NCBI RefSeq assembly: GCF_027744825.2 | Contig: NC_071335.1 | Span: 12,599,501-12,663,500, forward strand | From: Synchiropus splendidus | Taxonomy: Eukaryota > Chordata > Actinopteri > Syngnathiformes > Callionymidae | Reading direction: 5' to 3' | DNA length: 64,000 bases | Notes under the pieces: generated by a model | Told to the model about the DNA's origin: nothing | Databases searched by the model: none | What the model saw: the letters and a program-made list of their open reading frames with translations, nothing else | In this document: one piece after another, positions 23,401 through 35,000 of the stretch | Layout of the letters: every line of letters begins with the position of its first letter | How positions within the stretch are numbered: the stretch's first letter is position 1 | Translations under genes and position numbers: made by a program

Positions 23401-25324
23401 GTATTTTGTTCACAAAGATTTGAGATCCACCTTATTTTTGCCCAAGTCATCTAATATCTTGTTGCTGTTCCACTCATTTCCTGTCAGCCCACAATCTGTT
23501 CAACTTCAAAGTTAGTTACCCGTGAGTGTTTCAAACTCTCAACTCACCGTCTTGGTTTTGACGTCTGGCTTGCATATTTATCAAACTCTCCAGGGGCTGT
23601 CCATTCATCACCAGACTGCAAGCAGCAGAGATGGAGGTATACAGCTCAAAAATAATGCCTCATAAGCTGTTTGACATACTGTAAAGGTCATGTCGCATCG
23701 ATGTCAATCTTATCTTCATACCTTTCCAACCCAGGCCATTAAACTTAAGTTAAGTGGAGAATCATCAGAGCTGAGCCAGAACTCTGAGTTGTCATCCGAG
23801 CTCACTGCAAACACAAACTCCCCTGAAACATTTCAAGTGAGGTCATGTAACAAGACCAGGTGAATCGGTGCTACAATTTGCAGGATTGTGTTGCTTACCA
23901 TCAGTGTGAGGATGCAGGTAACCGAAAATCCTCAGTCCATAGTTGCGCCACTGTGGAGCGATGGCCAGTTTCTGGACTGTAATCCTCAACTAGACAAGAG
24001 CAGGAGTGGGAAAGGACTGTATTTAACAACAACCGGTTTTTCATAAAGTAATTAGTAGTTACGTTTATAAAATGAAATCTACCGTGTCCCATAACACACA
24101 ATAACAACAGCTGAGGCTCTTGGCAACACATGGAATGGGTGGTTTTCAGGGTACATACCATCCATATGGGCCAGTAGGTGCTACTGGCTGGTACAAACAG
24201 TACTTGCCCATTTATTGAGTCCCTAATGGTTTAATGATCACCTTTCAGGAGGGGGTGGTCATAACCACTTACCTGTCTTTCATGCCATATAAGGATTTAG
24301 TATCAGTATATATGCTACCTTGTTTAGCCATCCGCTTCAGTGAGGGTGGACAAAATGTTTTTGATAGATCATCGCATTCTTGAGGCAAAATCATGTCTTT
24401 TTGCAACCCATAATGCTTTGCAGTAAAACAAAACAAAACAAAAATTGTTGAGAATAGCATATAGGTGTGGGCTCAGGTATGGTTCAGCCAACTCAAATGT
24501 GCGTGTACTTAGCCAGACAGCTACACAGGTGCACAGGAAAGTGAAATGAGTCAGGACTGACATGAGGGAATAACGGGAAGTGCAAGTTCCTGCGAAGGCC
24601 GATCGTGGAGCTCCCGCACCAATCCTCAAACACATGGAGATTGGCGTGACCCAAATACTGCAGATGTAAACAGAAGGATATTTGTATCATTAGACCATCA
24701 GGTCATGAGACAGTTGAGGAAACAAAACCCACCCTATCCACAAACTGAGTAGGTAATGTAGGTTCTAAAAAGGTGAACTGCTATAACCATGTAGAGACGC
24801 ACCTCAGCTTTCCAGGGGTGAGCTGCACTGTTGACTGTCGCAGTATGAGCGTTTTTTGCTGAGCTCATATGGGAGTTAGCGTTTCCCTTCAGTTGACAGA
24901 TAAAGTTTGATCACTGCAACATTTTCACTCGCGTTTATCCGTGTATGCTTACCCTTCCTCTGTTGTAGAAGTAATCTTGACCTGGCGAGAGAGGAGCAGT
25001 TTGCAGATGATATTTGCATACACTTTTTCCACAGGTGTGGTGATAACAGTTCACAGCAGAACTGTTAGAAATTTAGTATTATGACTATTGATATCATATT
25101 TGGGCAAAACAAATGTCTCGTATTTTTTGGAGGGAAAGGGAAGGGTGCCTCTGAGAGTCCTTTGCCCATGCAGGAACTCAGTGTAGGATGCGGTCACACT
25201 CACCAGTCCTCTTGTTCCATACTCTGGTCACAGCCATCTCGCTGTAGATGGCAACAGCTCCAACCAGCAGAATGAAGCCGAACACCACATACTTGTTTTG
25301 CAGCACTTTCTTGGGTGCGATCAT
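14471..25324 (-). CDS. Beta-1,4-N-acetylgalactosaminyltransferase, B4GALNT3/B4GALNT4 type (19 exons, 735 aa)
   Basis: Such enzymes transfer GalNAc from UDP-GalNAc in beta-1,4 linkage to terminal GlcNAc, making LacdiNAc on glycans in the Golgi. Minus-strand coding exons: 25324-25204, 24981-24953, 24886-24803, 24657-24562, 23989-23899, 23822-23722, 23615-23548, 22951-22873, 22807-22741, 22552-22418, 22342-22233, 21677-21571, 19556-19296, 17722-17481, 17354-17201, 17126-17054, 16988-16835, 15309-15183, 14579-14471. All junctions are GT-AG and keep frame, totalling 2,208 nt. The start is the ATG at 25,324, before a type II signal anchor (residues about 12-28, [20 protein letters not shown]). Residues about 80-200 form the PA14-like part ([42 protein letters not shown]). 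The catalytic half has [29 protein letters not shown] at about 613-621 (DxH acting as the DxD metal site) and [11 protein letters not shown] at about 690-700, ending [13 protein letters not shown]. Mammalian B4GALNT3 and B4GALNT4 are near 1,000 residues; this one lacks their long disordered middle. Motifs match both paralogues, so the symbol is left open. Confidence 0.93.
14704..14719 (-). promoter_or_regulatory. CTCF-like motif
   Basis: The minus strand reads CCACCAGGTGGCAGCC, close to the core CTCF consensus. It lies in the last intron of the B4GALNT-type gene. This is a motif match only. Confidence 0.25.
16469..16740. mobile_element. Short TA-flanked inverted-repeat element (MITE, Tigger/pogo-like), 272 bp
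   Basis: The left end reads GCATCCGACTTACGACC and the right end is its near-exact reverse complement (CGTCGTAAGTCGGATGT). Both ends are flanked by TA (16,467-16,468 and 16,741-16,742). No coding capacity is present. It sits in intron 17 of the B4GALNT-type gene. TA target sites and CGACTTACGAC-type ends suit a pogo/Tigger-type member of the Tc1/mariner superfamily. Confidence 0.7.
17917..18405. mobile_element. Non-autonomous hAT-type element, 489 bp
   Basis: It starts CAGCGTCTTTCAAGTGTGCC and ends CCTGAAAAACACTG, imperfect inverted repeats with hAT-type termini. It is flanked by a perfect 8-bp duplication GTCCAGAG (17,909-17,916 and 18,406-18,413). It lies in intron 13 of the B4GALNT-type gene. 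A related right end is seen at about 31,940-32,017. No transposase frame is present. Confidence 0.8.
18720..19260 (+). pseudogene. LINE pol relic (linker and start of reverse transcriptase)
   Basis: Across shifting plus-strand frames this stretch reads [21 protein letters not shown], then later [20 protein letters not shown]. These correspond to the segment before the reverse transcriptase and to a FAYQ-x(5)-EDAIIYLL-type motif of teleost CR1/L2/Rex-type LINEs. The motifs are closer together than in an intact element, with stops and frameshifts, so parts are deleted and it is dead. It lies in intron 13 of the B4GALNT-type gene, opposite to the gene's strand, and stops next to exon 13. Confidence 0.65.
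19650..20324. mobile_element. Tigger/pogo-like non-autonomous DNA transposon, 675 bp
   Basis: The left end CAGTGGTACCTTGGTTCTCG and the reverse complement of the right end CAGTGGTACCTCAGTTTTCG match at all but a few positions. TA flanks both ends (19,648-19,649 and 20,325-20,326). CAGTGGTACCTCGG-type ends with a TA target are typical of pogo/Tigger elements. A minus-strand open frame of 131 codons runs through it but shows no transposase motif. The internal 285 bp reappears at 30,660-30,944. It is in intron 12 of the B4GALNT-type gene. Confidence 0.8.
21321..21334 (+). promoter_or_regulatory. CTCF-like motif
   Basis: CACTAGGTGGCGCT agrees well with the CTCF core. It lies in intron 12 of the B4GALNT-type gene. 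Such words are also common inside fish repeats, so binding is only a possibility. Confidence 0.3.
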
Positions 25325-26990
25325 ATTGAAGGTATTGGTTGTTAATGTTGTCCTGTTCCCATGCAAGTCATCTGGAGTTGTGGAGTTTGCCTCTTCACAG
25401 TGACACTGCTCCTCCCCACTGCTGCTACAGTGATTGAACAAAAGAATTACTACTGTTTTGAAACTATATATTCACTCAGGAAATGTCCCTCAAATTGAGG
25501 AAAATCTAAGTAAAGAAAGAAAGTATTTGGTCCCAGTGTGAATAGAGAAAAATGACTCATCCCACAGTTAATGTCTGTTTGCTTTACTCTGTTTAGTTTA
25601 AATATTTCACTCTGCATGATGATCATTTTGCCTACGTTCATAGCCTACTCATCTACAGACTGTTTAGTTCTCCATACAGAAAGTTATTTTCAATTATTAG
25701 AATAATATTTCACTCAAATTAGAAGTGGAGCTCACTGAGTTAGATGAGACCACCTTTATTCTTCCCACACTCTTCACCAGATAGTATTCCATTCCTCAGA
25801 AGATCCATAAGATGGCATTGTGCTTGGTTTTTTTATGCATCAAAGATCACCAGGGAAAGTTAGGTTGTCTAGAGATTTGTTATAATGAGAGCTTGAGAAG
25901 CAGACATGGGGACATCTGTCTGAAACCTGTCATCATTTATGTATAATTTATGTATAAATCTTACCTCTTGCCGCTACAGCTATGCAAATTGGTGGGTGTG
26001 GTGGGGTTTCCTCCTCTACAATTTACTCCCACTGTATTGGCTCAAGGTAAAAATTGGATTCCTTCACGTGACCAACGGTGGTTGTCAAGTTTAAGATCTC
26101 TGTAGTCTGATGTATGTGATGTGTCCCAGTGTGCTGTCTGTGGGACAGTCAGCGCCAGCTCAGGCTGCTTGTAGAACTAAACAGTTTTTATTTTCTTTTA
26201 GCAGAGGGTAAGTGTGAGAGGAAATACTCCGTGTGACTCCACCCCTTTCTTCACTGTATCCAGCCATTGCATGTCACTGAAGCTGATAGTGCACTCATCC
26301 TTGAAGTAGGAAGAATTTAGGATTGCCATTCATCCCTTGAAATGCTGAATCCTCTGGTATATGTTGCAAAAATGAAGCGTCCCTTAAACTTTATTGGTGC
26401 ATGATCTGTCCCATGTTGGCGGAGAGTTCTGAAGCCAGCAGGGTGTGTTTACTAATCTGACTCATCTATATTACTGACTATATCTTGGACACTACTTAGT
26501 AGCTTGGAGCAACACACACAACTGTGAGTGTGACCAGTTGGGTTTTGCTTAGGATAAACAGTGTTATTGAATCAGTTGTGTGCGGAGTTGGTGTGGTTGC
26601 TTCCTGATTGTGGCGGATGTGGTGAAGTACTTTCATATGAAGATCTAGTTTGTTGACCGTGAATGTTTATGGTTAAACTGGTATTGTGAATTAGCTGTGT
26701 AATGATTGTGATTTCATTTTTTTTGACACTTAAACTTTGTTACAGTTGCTTGTTACTTGTATGGGTACTGCAGAAGCCAAAAAGCCCTGTTTTGAGTTGT
26801 ACGTAGGATTTTCTCTTTCTTATATTATATGCGTATGCATGCCCTTTAAAAGGCTGAATACTTGAAAAAGTACTTTCTGCTCTGGATTGTGTACAGTGTA
26901 AACCATTGAGGTTGGAACATATGACATACTAGACTTGGTACATGATGGTTTGGCTCATCTGTTTGTTTACATCTGAGTTGTTAAATAGCG
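25325..26990. other. Upstream flank of the B4GALNT-type gene
   Basis: The glycosyltransferase frame stays open upstream of its ATG as far as 25,441 but without another ATG, so this part is likely 5' untranslated. Its promoter should lie near 25,450, but no TATA box or CpG cluster stands out. From about 26,000 the sequence may belong to the retroelement relic that follows. The segment 26,758-26,800 (GTACTGCAGAAGCCAAAAAG) is repeated with few changes at 33,200-33,235. Confidence 0.4.
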
Positions 26991-27049
26991 CTGTGTGCTT
27001 TGTTCATGTTTGTCTGGTTGGCACTTCTCTTTGATAAGTAGTTTTAAAA

Positions 27050-27563
27050 TGGAATTTGATTGACAGTGAAGTCAGCTGAAGACAAACCAGAGGTATGTTG
27101 CGAGTGTGACTCGTTGGTTGTTGCTGATCACTGTGGTGTTCTAGTGACTCCACATATAGAAAAGAGTGAGTTGAAAGAGTTCATTCAAGTGGAGCTGGTT
27201 GCCTTAGGTCTGATTTCAGATCTATATTCCACAAAGGGACATGACTGCAGGCATGACAGGGACACAGTTAGAATGGTGTTTGTAGGCTTTTGCTTGAATG
27301 GAATTTTTATTTTGGAAAAACCCAAGAAGTGTACACTGCACTCTCTTTGGAGGACAATTTTTGAGTCCATGAAGGTGCCGACAAACCACCAAAAGCTTTG
27401 TTGAATTTGTGAGAGCATGGAGGACATGCTGTGATAAATGTTGTTGATTTCAAGAACTGTCTTCCAGAAAGAGCCGTGACTTATTGGAATAAGCAAAAAG
27501 TTTTGTCTCTAAACGATGGTGCAATTCTTGCAGATGAATTAAAAAATTTTAATTTGCCTGTGG
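27050..27563 (+). pseudogene. Ty3/gypsy-like LTR-retrotransposon gag relic
   Basis: About 27,095-27,215 encodes a C-x(3)-L-V-V-A-D-H-C-G-V stretch followed by IEKSELKEFIQVELVALGLI. This fits the N-terminal gag motif of fish Ty3/gypsy elements (a Cys, then L..IA.H.G, then a Lys/Glu-rich helix ending in G). About 27,446-27,563 encodes DFKNCLPERAVTYWNKQK followed by SLNDGAILADE and a stop, which fits the later gag segment (LPE, NEQKV, AAVLADE). The central part of gag is missing and the frame is broken, so this is a deleted relic. No reverse transcriptase or integrase was found, nor clear LTR boundaries. Confidence 0.55.
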
Positions 27564-27871
27564 GTTGAGATTCAGTCTTAACTGAGAAATAGATAAAACA
27601 CTGTTGTAGAGCAAATCGATGCTTTTATTGTCCTGAAGGACACTTTTTGTAGCATGCCCCATACTGGCGCAAAAAGAGCAGAATAAACTTGCAGAAAAAC
27701 TGTCTGCTGTCGGTCCCAGACACTTTGAATGATGCAACAATGCAAATTAGTTACGTTGTTTTGTTCCTAAAGGTTGTTTACCAAGACAATATTAATACAA
27801 AAGTAAAAGTTTGTCCAAAACTGGAGGAAAACAGTCACTAATTTGAGGCAATGTTTTCATTTTTTCAGAGG

Positions 27872-27874
<3 letters not shown>

Positions 27875-27916
<42 letters not shown>
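27875..27916. repeat. (TA)n microsatellite, left of the Tc1 element
   Basis: About 21 TA units ending exactly at the left end of the Tc1-like transposon. Together with the array at 29,338 it marks the insertion site. Confidence 0.9.

Positions 27917-29337
<1,421 letters not shown>

Positions 29338-29380
<43 letters not shown>
29338..29380. repeat. (TA)n microsatellite, right of the Tc1 element
   Basis: About 21 TA units following directly on the right end of the Tc1-like transposon. Confidence 0.9.
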
Positions 29381-29382
<2 letters not shown>

Positions 29383-30655
29383 TCACATCACAACATACTG
29401 TGGCTCAGACATGATCGCATGGGGTGAGTGTGGTACAAGCACAGCTACATTTTGTAGTCTAAACTCTAGAAGTGGTGGAAGAACCACCACTTTGTTGGCT
29501 GCACCCCACTCACCCTCTTCATGCCTGATGTGATGAAGTTTCTTCAGAGTACAGAAGTCTGACCCCACACTGTAGATCAACCCAGCTTTGACCAAGCGGT
29601 GTCTTACCTTGTAGAGGACGGTGTGCTTATGCGTCGCCCGGCTCATAAGTCTGTAAGTCAAATGTTTGTTTCCCAGCCTTTTTGGCAACATATTCCATCT
29701 CACCCATGATGACTTCTTTTCAGGACACTCAGGGATCCGTAAAACCTACAAATCCTCCATTGTTGTTTTTGGCCTGGACTCAAGACTGAAGACTTAAGTT
29801 TGGTCTTTCATGCCACACACGTCAGGTGTCTGTGTAAGTCAAATCAAACAATAAGATTGTGAAGAGCAAAATCCAGCGTGACAGTTAAAGTTTTAAAGTT
29901 CTTCACTCCATTTGGCCTACTTAAAGTAACAACGTGTAGTATTTGGACATAAATAGATTATTTTCAGATTTCCTGAGATGACAGGTTTCATTTTGAACAC
30001 TCTATAGTTCCGGAGTCAGACTCTCCAGCTCTCTGTTAAACGCTCCCTTGGAGTATGTAACTTTGAGGCGTGTTCTGAGAGTGGCGTCACAGCCCCAACT
30101 CCACCCCCAACGCAACACTTTACGGCAAAGGGGCCAATCATTAAACAAATGTCTATATGCTTGTTGTCTGTATATAAGTGTAGTGTATATATGTTTGCAG
30201 CGAAACAAGTGAACTGCAGTGCTAAAACGGGATAGATATACTTTGTGTATGGTGAAAATAGTTTTTCAATGAATTAACTGCCTGCCAGCGAAAATGACTT
30301 GCTCACGTTCCAACACTGTTATGGATGTTTGTCTGCTGTTTGTCATATTGTACTGTCGAAGTGTACAGTGAACATATAGCTGGTCGAACCGCTTACTGCG
30401 AGTCTTGGGTGTGTTGTCAAATGCGGGGAACTTATTTCTGAGATGATAACAAACGGGTGTCCGTTAGTCATTTCATTGCGTTTATCACGGTATAGTGTAG
30501 ATATATCCAGCAAAACACATGACAGTCCCGATGTAACAAAGCCAGAGGAAAAACGCTGCTCCTTCGTCTTTATTATTCTACTGCGCTGTAACGAGATGAG
30601 AGCCGATGATGTTTTCAGCAGGTTATCATGGAAGTATCAACGACGGATGTCCGCC
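29381..30655. other. Intergenic, no gene seen
   Basis: No exon with splice sites is recognised. The open frame at 29,383-29,703 (minus, 106 codons) shows no family motif. Confidence 0.5.
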
Positions 30656-30659
30656 TCGA

Positions 30660-30944
30660 CACCTCTGAGGCTGGAGCGCTCACTCCAGGGTTTGATGTCC
30701 TGTTGTGGGCTGGAGCTGGGACAGGGATGAGGCGAGTCTGGGACAGAGCGTGACTTGGTTTATGACTTTGTCACAGCCAAACTGCACAGAAGCGCACATT
30801 CAGAGCTGGACACGCACCGGGCACCTCTTCACTTCTGGAGAGACCTCACTCACTCAGCAACCCCTCCCACATGCAGCGGCCACACACATAGAGGAACAGC
30901 GCACCTGCAGCAGACGCTTTACATTCACTCCTACAACACTTCAA
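30660..30944. repeat. Second copy of the internal part of the 19.6-kb Tigger-like element
   Basis: The sequence from CACCTCTGAGGCTGGAGCGC to TTCACTCCTACAA matches, in reverse orientation and with few changes, the internal part of the element at 19,650-20,324 (about 19,790-20,065). The flanking sequence does not match and the CAGTGGTACC ends are absent. It is either a fragment or a shared internal module of two element families. Confidence 0.75.
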
Positions 30945-31490
30945 ACTGCCCCCTTTGCTTCATTCTGAAACGTGCAGTCAAAATAAAGTTTTATTATCTG
31001 GGTCCGTCGGTCTTGCAGCTGCTTCTGCCTCTCGGTGGATCCTGCCTCTCCTCACTGGCTGCATGATGGAGCTACAGCTCTGATGTTGAATGATAGATGC
31101 TTCTAGAAGTTGCCTTTGCAAGTAGAAGCTGGACAGTGTTGTGTATATTGCCATCTGTGATTATATTTTTCACTGTTTCGTCATGGTCTCTGCTCATAAA
31201 AAAACGTGCGTAACATTTTCAATCCTGCCTACAGCTCACGGCATTGAATAAAAGTCCTGCTTCACACCTCCAACGGAACCTCAGCCAAAGCGCAATTTTG
31301 CTTAGTCGGAAATCCTGTAGAAAATCCTCTTTAATTTGTAAAAGATTGTTGCTACTAACACTCAGGGATTTTGGCATATTATTTGCAGGAGCAAATTGCC
31401 GGAAATGTACTTGTTTTTATTTATTTATTTTAAATACGAACCAAATTTTGACAGTCTACGAGTCTAAGTTTTGAAGTGAGACATCACGTT

Positions 31491-31735
31491 AGCTGCTAGC
31501 TCTGTTAGCTCTGTAAGCTCTGTTACCTCTGTTAGCTGTTAGCTCTGTAAGTGCTGTAAGTTCTGTTAGCTATGTTAGCTCTGTAAGCTCTGTAGGCGCT
31601 GTTAGTTCCATAGGCGCTGTAAGATCTGTTAGCTCTGTAGGCGCTGAAAGCTCTATTTAGCTCTGTAAGCTCTGTTAACTCTGTTAGCTCTGTAGGCGCT
31701 GTAAGCTCTGTTAGCTCTGTAAGCTCTGTTACCTC
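31491..31735. repeat. Minisatellite, 9-10-bp unit (TTAGCTCTG / TAAGCTCTG)
   Basis: About 25 tandem units alternate between TTAGCTCTG, TAAGCTCTG and TAGGCGCTG with occasional length changes. On the minus strand the 9-bp period gives a Thr-Glu-Leu tripeptide run, but this is a product of the repeat and not a gene. Interspersed TAGGCGCTG units suggest higher-order copying of 2-4 unit blocks. Confidence 0.9.
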
Positions 31736-31939
31736 TGCGGTGCAGACAGTCCTTGATGCCGCGAGTTGCTCATTTGACTGACTTCTGTGAGTGATGGATA
31801 ATATCATAGATCTACAGTGTACAGAAAGAATGTGACAGAATCCATGCAATCTCCTCACATTGGTCAACAGGTTCTAATGGTTCATTATTTACTGTCATCT
31901 TATTGTCCCCCTCCATCTCCGGACATTCTGGGTGCAACT

Positions 31940-32017
31940 GGATCATTTTCCCACGGCACACTTGACAGTCCCTCACGGCACACTAGTGCGCCGCGGCACC
32001 CTGGCTGAAAAACACTG
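31940..32017. mobile_element. hAT-type element right-end fragment
   Basis: It reads CGGCACACTAGTGCGCCGCG, then GCACCCTGGCTGAAAAACACTG. It has the same GCCG and GAAAAACACTG layout as the right end of the element at 17,917-18,405. No partner left end with a matching 8-bp duplication was found, so only a fragment is called. Confidence 0.55.
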
Positions 32018-35000
32018 ATCTATAGTGACAAATTTCATTTCAAAACTATTTGCCGAAGTGATGTCATGTATTAAATGTTGAACGTCACACATCTAGCTCT
32101 TATCATCCAAAATTCCAAGGAGCTCTTAAGAGATTCCTCCAGACTTTAAAGGCCCTGCTCAAAAAGTATTGTAAGGAATCTAAGCGTGAATGGGATGAGG
32201 GTTTGCCACTGGTCTTGTCTGGAGTCTGGGTAAACTACTCAGGAGTCTCTGGTTTTCAGTGCGCCCGAGGACACCCCCGTTCATCGTTTCAGTGAGAATT
32301 TTGTTGGCTCTTTCCGTGAAAAACGTGACTTAGTTGTATTTTGTCAGTCGAATCAAATTGAAAATCACAAAGTTTTAGAGTTTTGAGACTGGAGATCGTG
32401 CTGAGAATCGTTGTCTGAGATCCCAATGAGAAATGAGAAAGTTCACTGGTTCACCCCCTGTGGTCGCATCAGTTTCTGTTGTCAAGCCGCCATACGAGAT
32501 GATAGGACAGATTTAATGTGGATGTCACGGCTCTGTAACACTGAGATTTTTATCTTGATACATTTGCCAGTCGCCTCCAGGCATGACTTTGTCTCAGCTT
32601 ATTGCAAAGCACTTGAGTCTGTTCAGAGATGTTCCAAGTCAAACTGTTTTATGTTGTGACTCGGGATGTAAGAAAGCATCATTACGCTCAAATAATAATA
32701 AGCCTGTTTGTAATATACTTGTGTAACACTTTTAGATGGGAGACCAACATGCAGCAGGTAGCAGACAAAACTCCAGAATCAAATTCCAACAAATTTAATA
32801 AAAGGACAAACTCAAACCAAGCTCGAGGGAGACCATGTACAAATGAAACAAAACTAAAAACAGAGAAAGAGAACTGGAACTATACTCGACCTCTACGCAA
32901 GAGGGAGACAGTCCAAAAAACAAAATCAAATTATCCCACAGAGCAAATACAAGCACGGAGGGTGATACCAGAGCGAGGAAACCGGTTGACTTCTGGCAGG
33001 TGTTCAAATAGAGAGAGCAGGATTGGCGAATTGAGATCAGGTGTGTGTGTCTAAGCGGAGCCTGTTTGGCGGGAAACAGAAGGAGATGCCCTCAATCCTG
33101 GAAGAGAGGATGAGAGAACAGCGGCAGCAGGAAGTTGTCCATAAAAATAAGACAGAATGACAGAGGGGGCTCGTGACAACTCAGTTTTTCCCCCATGTAT
33201 GCGTACTGCTGAAGCCAAGAAGCCCTGTTTTAAGTTAGTTGACTGAATCAGAAACATCTCTGTGCATGCGTAAACATTTGAAAAACGATTACTGGTGCAT
33301 AGGTGTGACCCTCTTGCTTTGAATAAATTGTAAGAAATCTCGGACTGACTTTATTTGAACTGGATCGAGTGCAATGTGAGTCAAGGATGGAAAGAGATCT
33401 TGGTACACCTCCACAACTTGGTACATGACAAGACATCAGACATGATCAAATACCACATCATATATTCATGTCAGTCAAATGTGTATTAGAAGTTAAGGAC
33501 AGAGTGAGAGCAAAGGAAGCAGATAGAAATAAAGCACCTTTGGCAGTTCTGCTGTCACTTTGTTTTATCTTATTCTGTATGTAGGTATTAAAGGTGGGTG
33601 AGTCGTTGAGCCTTTCATCAACCAGGTGAGGTGAACAAGATGTTTTTACAAGGATTTCGTAGTTTCGCTCACACAACTATCCAGGAATGGCAACCTCTGG
33701 TGATTCAAAAGTGGCTTGAATTTTTGCGTGGATTCTGTTCTCCTTTGAGCAAAGACCTCGAGAATATTGACTGTTGTGCTTGAGGCTCTCTGAACATGAA
33801 GTTATTATTTCTTGAACAGGGATGATTTTAATTTATTAATAGTTCTCAGCTTACAAATGGAATGCCAGAGGTGTTCATTTTAGCAATTTCTTTTGACTGT
33901 TTCCAGTGTTCACATTGTTTCATTTACCTGCTTTAGTATGGTTCACACAGAGATCCGAATCACCGCTGCTACATAATATTTAGCAATATAAGTGGCTCAT
34001 TTTCCAGAGGTTTGGGATGTTTTGGAAGCAAATACAACTAAACAATAAATGTGTCGTTGTTTTTCAGGTGAGGTCAAAAAGCAGATCCCTCATCCGAAGA
34101 TTCTACCAAATACATAACAATTTGTCAGCAGCTGGATCAATCATTCTATTGTGGTCACAGGGCCTGACCTAATTCCTGACACGCTACTTGAAATTACATT
34201 GAATTTATTCATTAACAAAGCAGAACTGCTTGTGTTGTAAAGTAGGTTACAGCAATTTTTCATCCGGTTCCTCTTGTATTTTGATTCTGGGTCACTCAGG
34301 ATCCAGGTCATCTACTGTGGGACCTAGTCCAAGCAGGATAGCGACAGGTTGGTAGAGAACTGCATTCCAGTTATTGATTTTTTTTTTTCTCCCCCTGACT
34401 AATGAGCGAATGCAGGTGACAGAAACGTATTGATGATACACACCCATATATGTTTTTGGAAGTTAACGCCACAACGGAGCATCCAGATGTTAACTTCTGG
34501 TTTAACATGGAATTGCCAAGGCAATTTCAGAAGGTGGGAAATATTCAAAGTCAAAATTGTAAACCGTGTTCACCTCAAATTCTGACGAGAAACAGGCCAA
34601 TTTATTCTCAAATTAAGTGTCATTTTAAGTGTGAGAAGTTTATGCTGTTACTTCTGGTGAGTGCGGTCAGAACATGAAGGCATTCTGATTCTTCTGAAGT
34701 CTGTGTGTATAGTTGACTGGATGTATAAACTACAAAGCAGATGACTTTGTCCACATGGGGTCAGTGTTCAGCTTTGTATCACGCCATAACGCTTGTACCT
34801 TGTATTCTAATTGTCTCATCTTCTAACTTCAAATACGGATGTGCAGGTTTGAACTTTTTGCAAAACATATATGATATATGTGAGGAAACGTTGGAGAAGA
34901 TTGTTCCGTTAATACTTGAATTATATTATAAATAAAGGAAATTTTAAGACAGCAATGAAATATTGAGATCTGAAACTTGGGCCTTAACGATTTGTGTATG

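Noticed and set aside
31532..31867. Thr-Glu-Leu repeat protein on the minus strand
   Set aside because: It is simply the translation of the 9-bp minisatellite.
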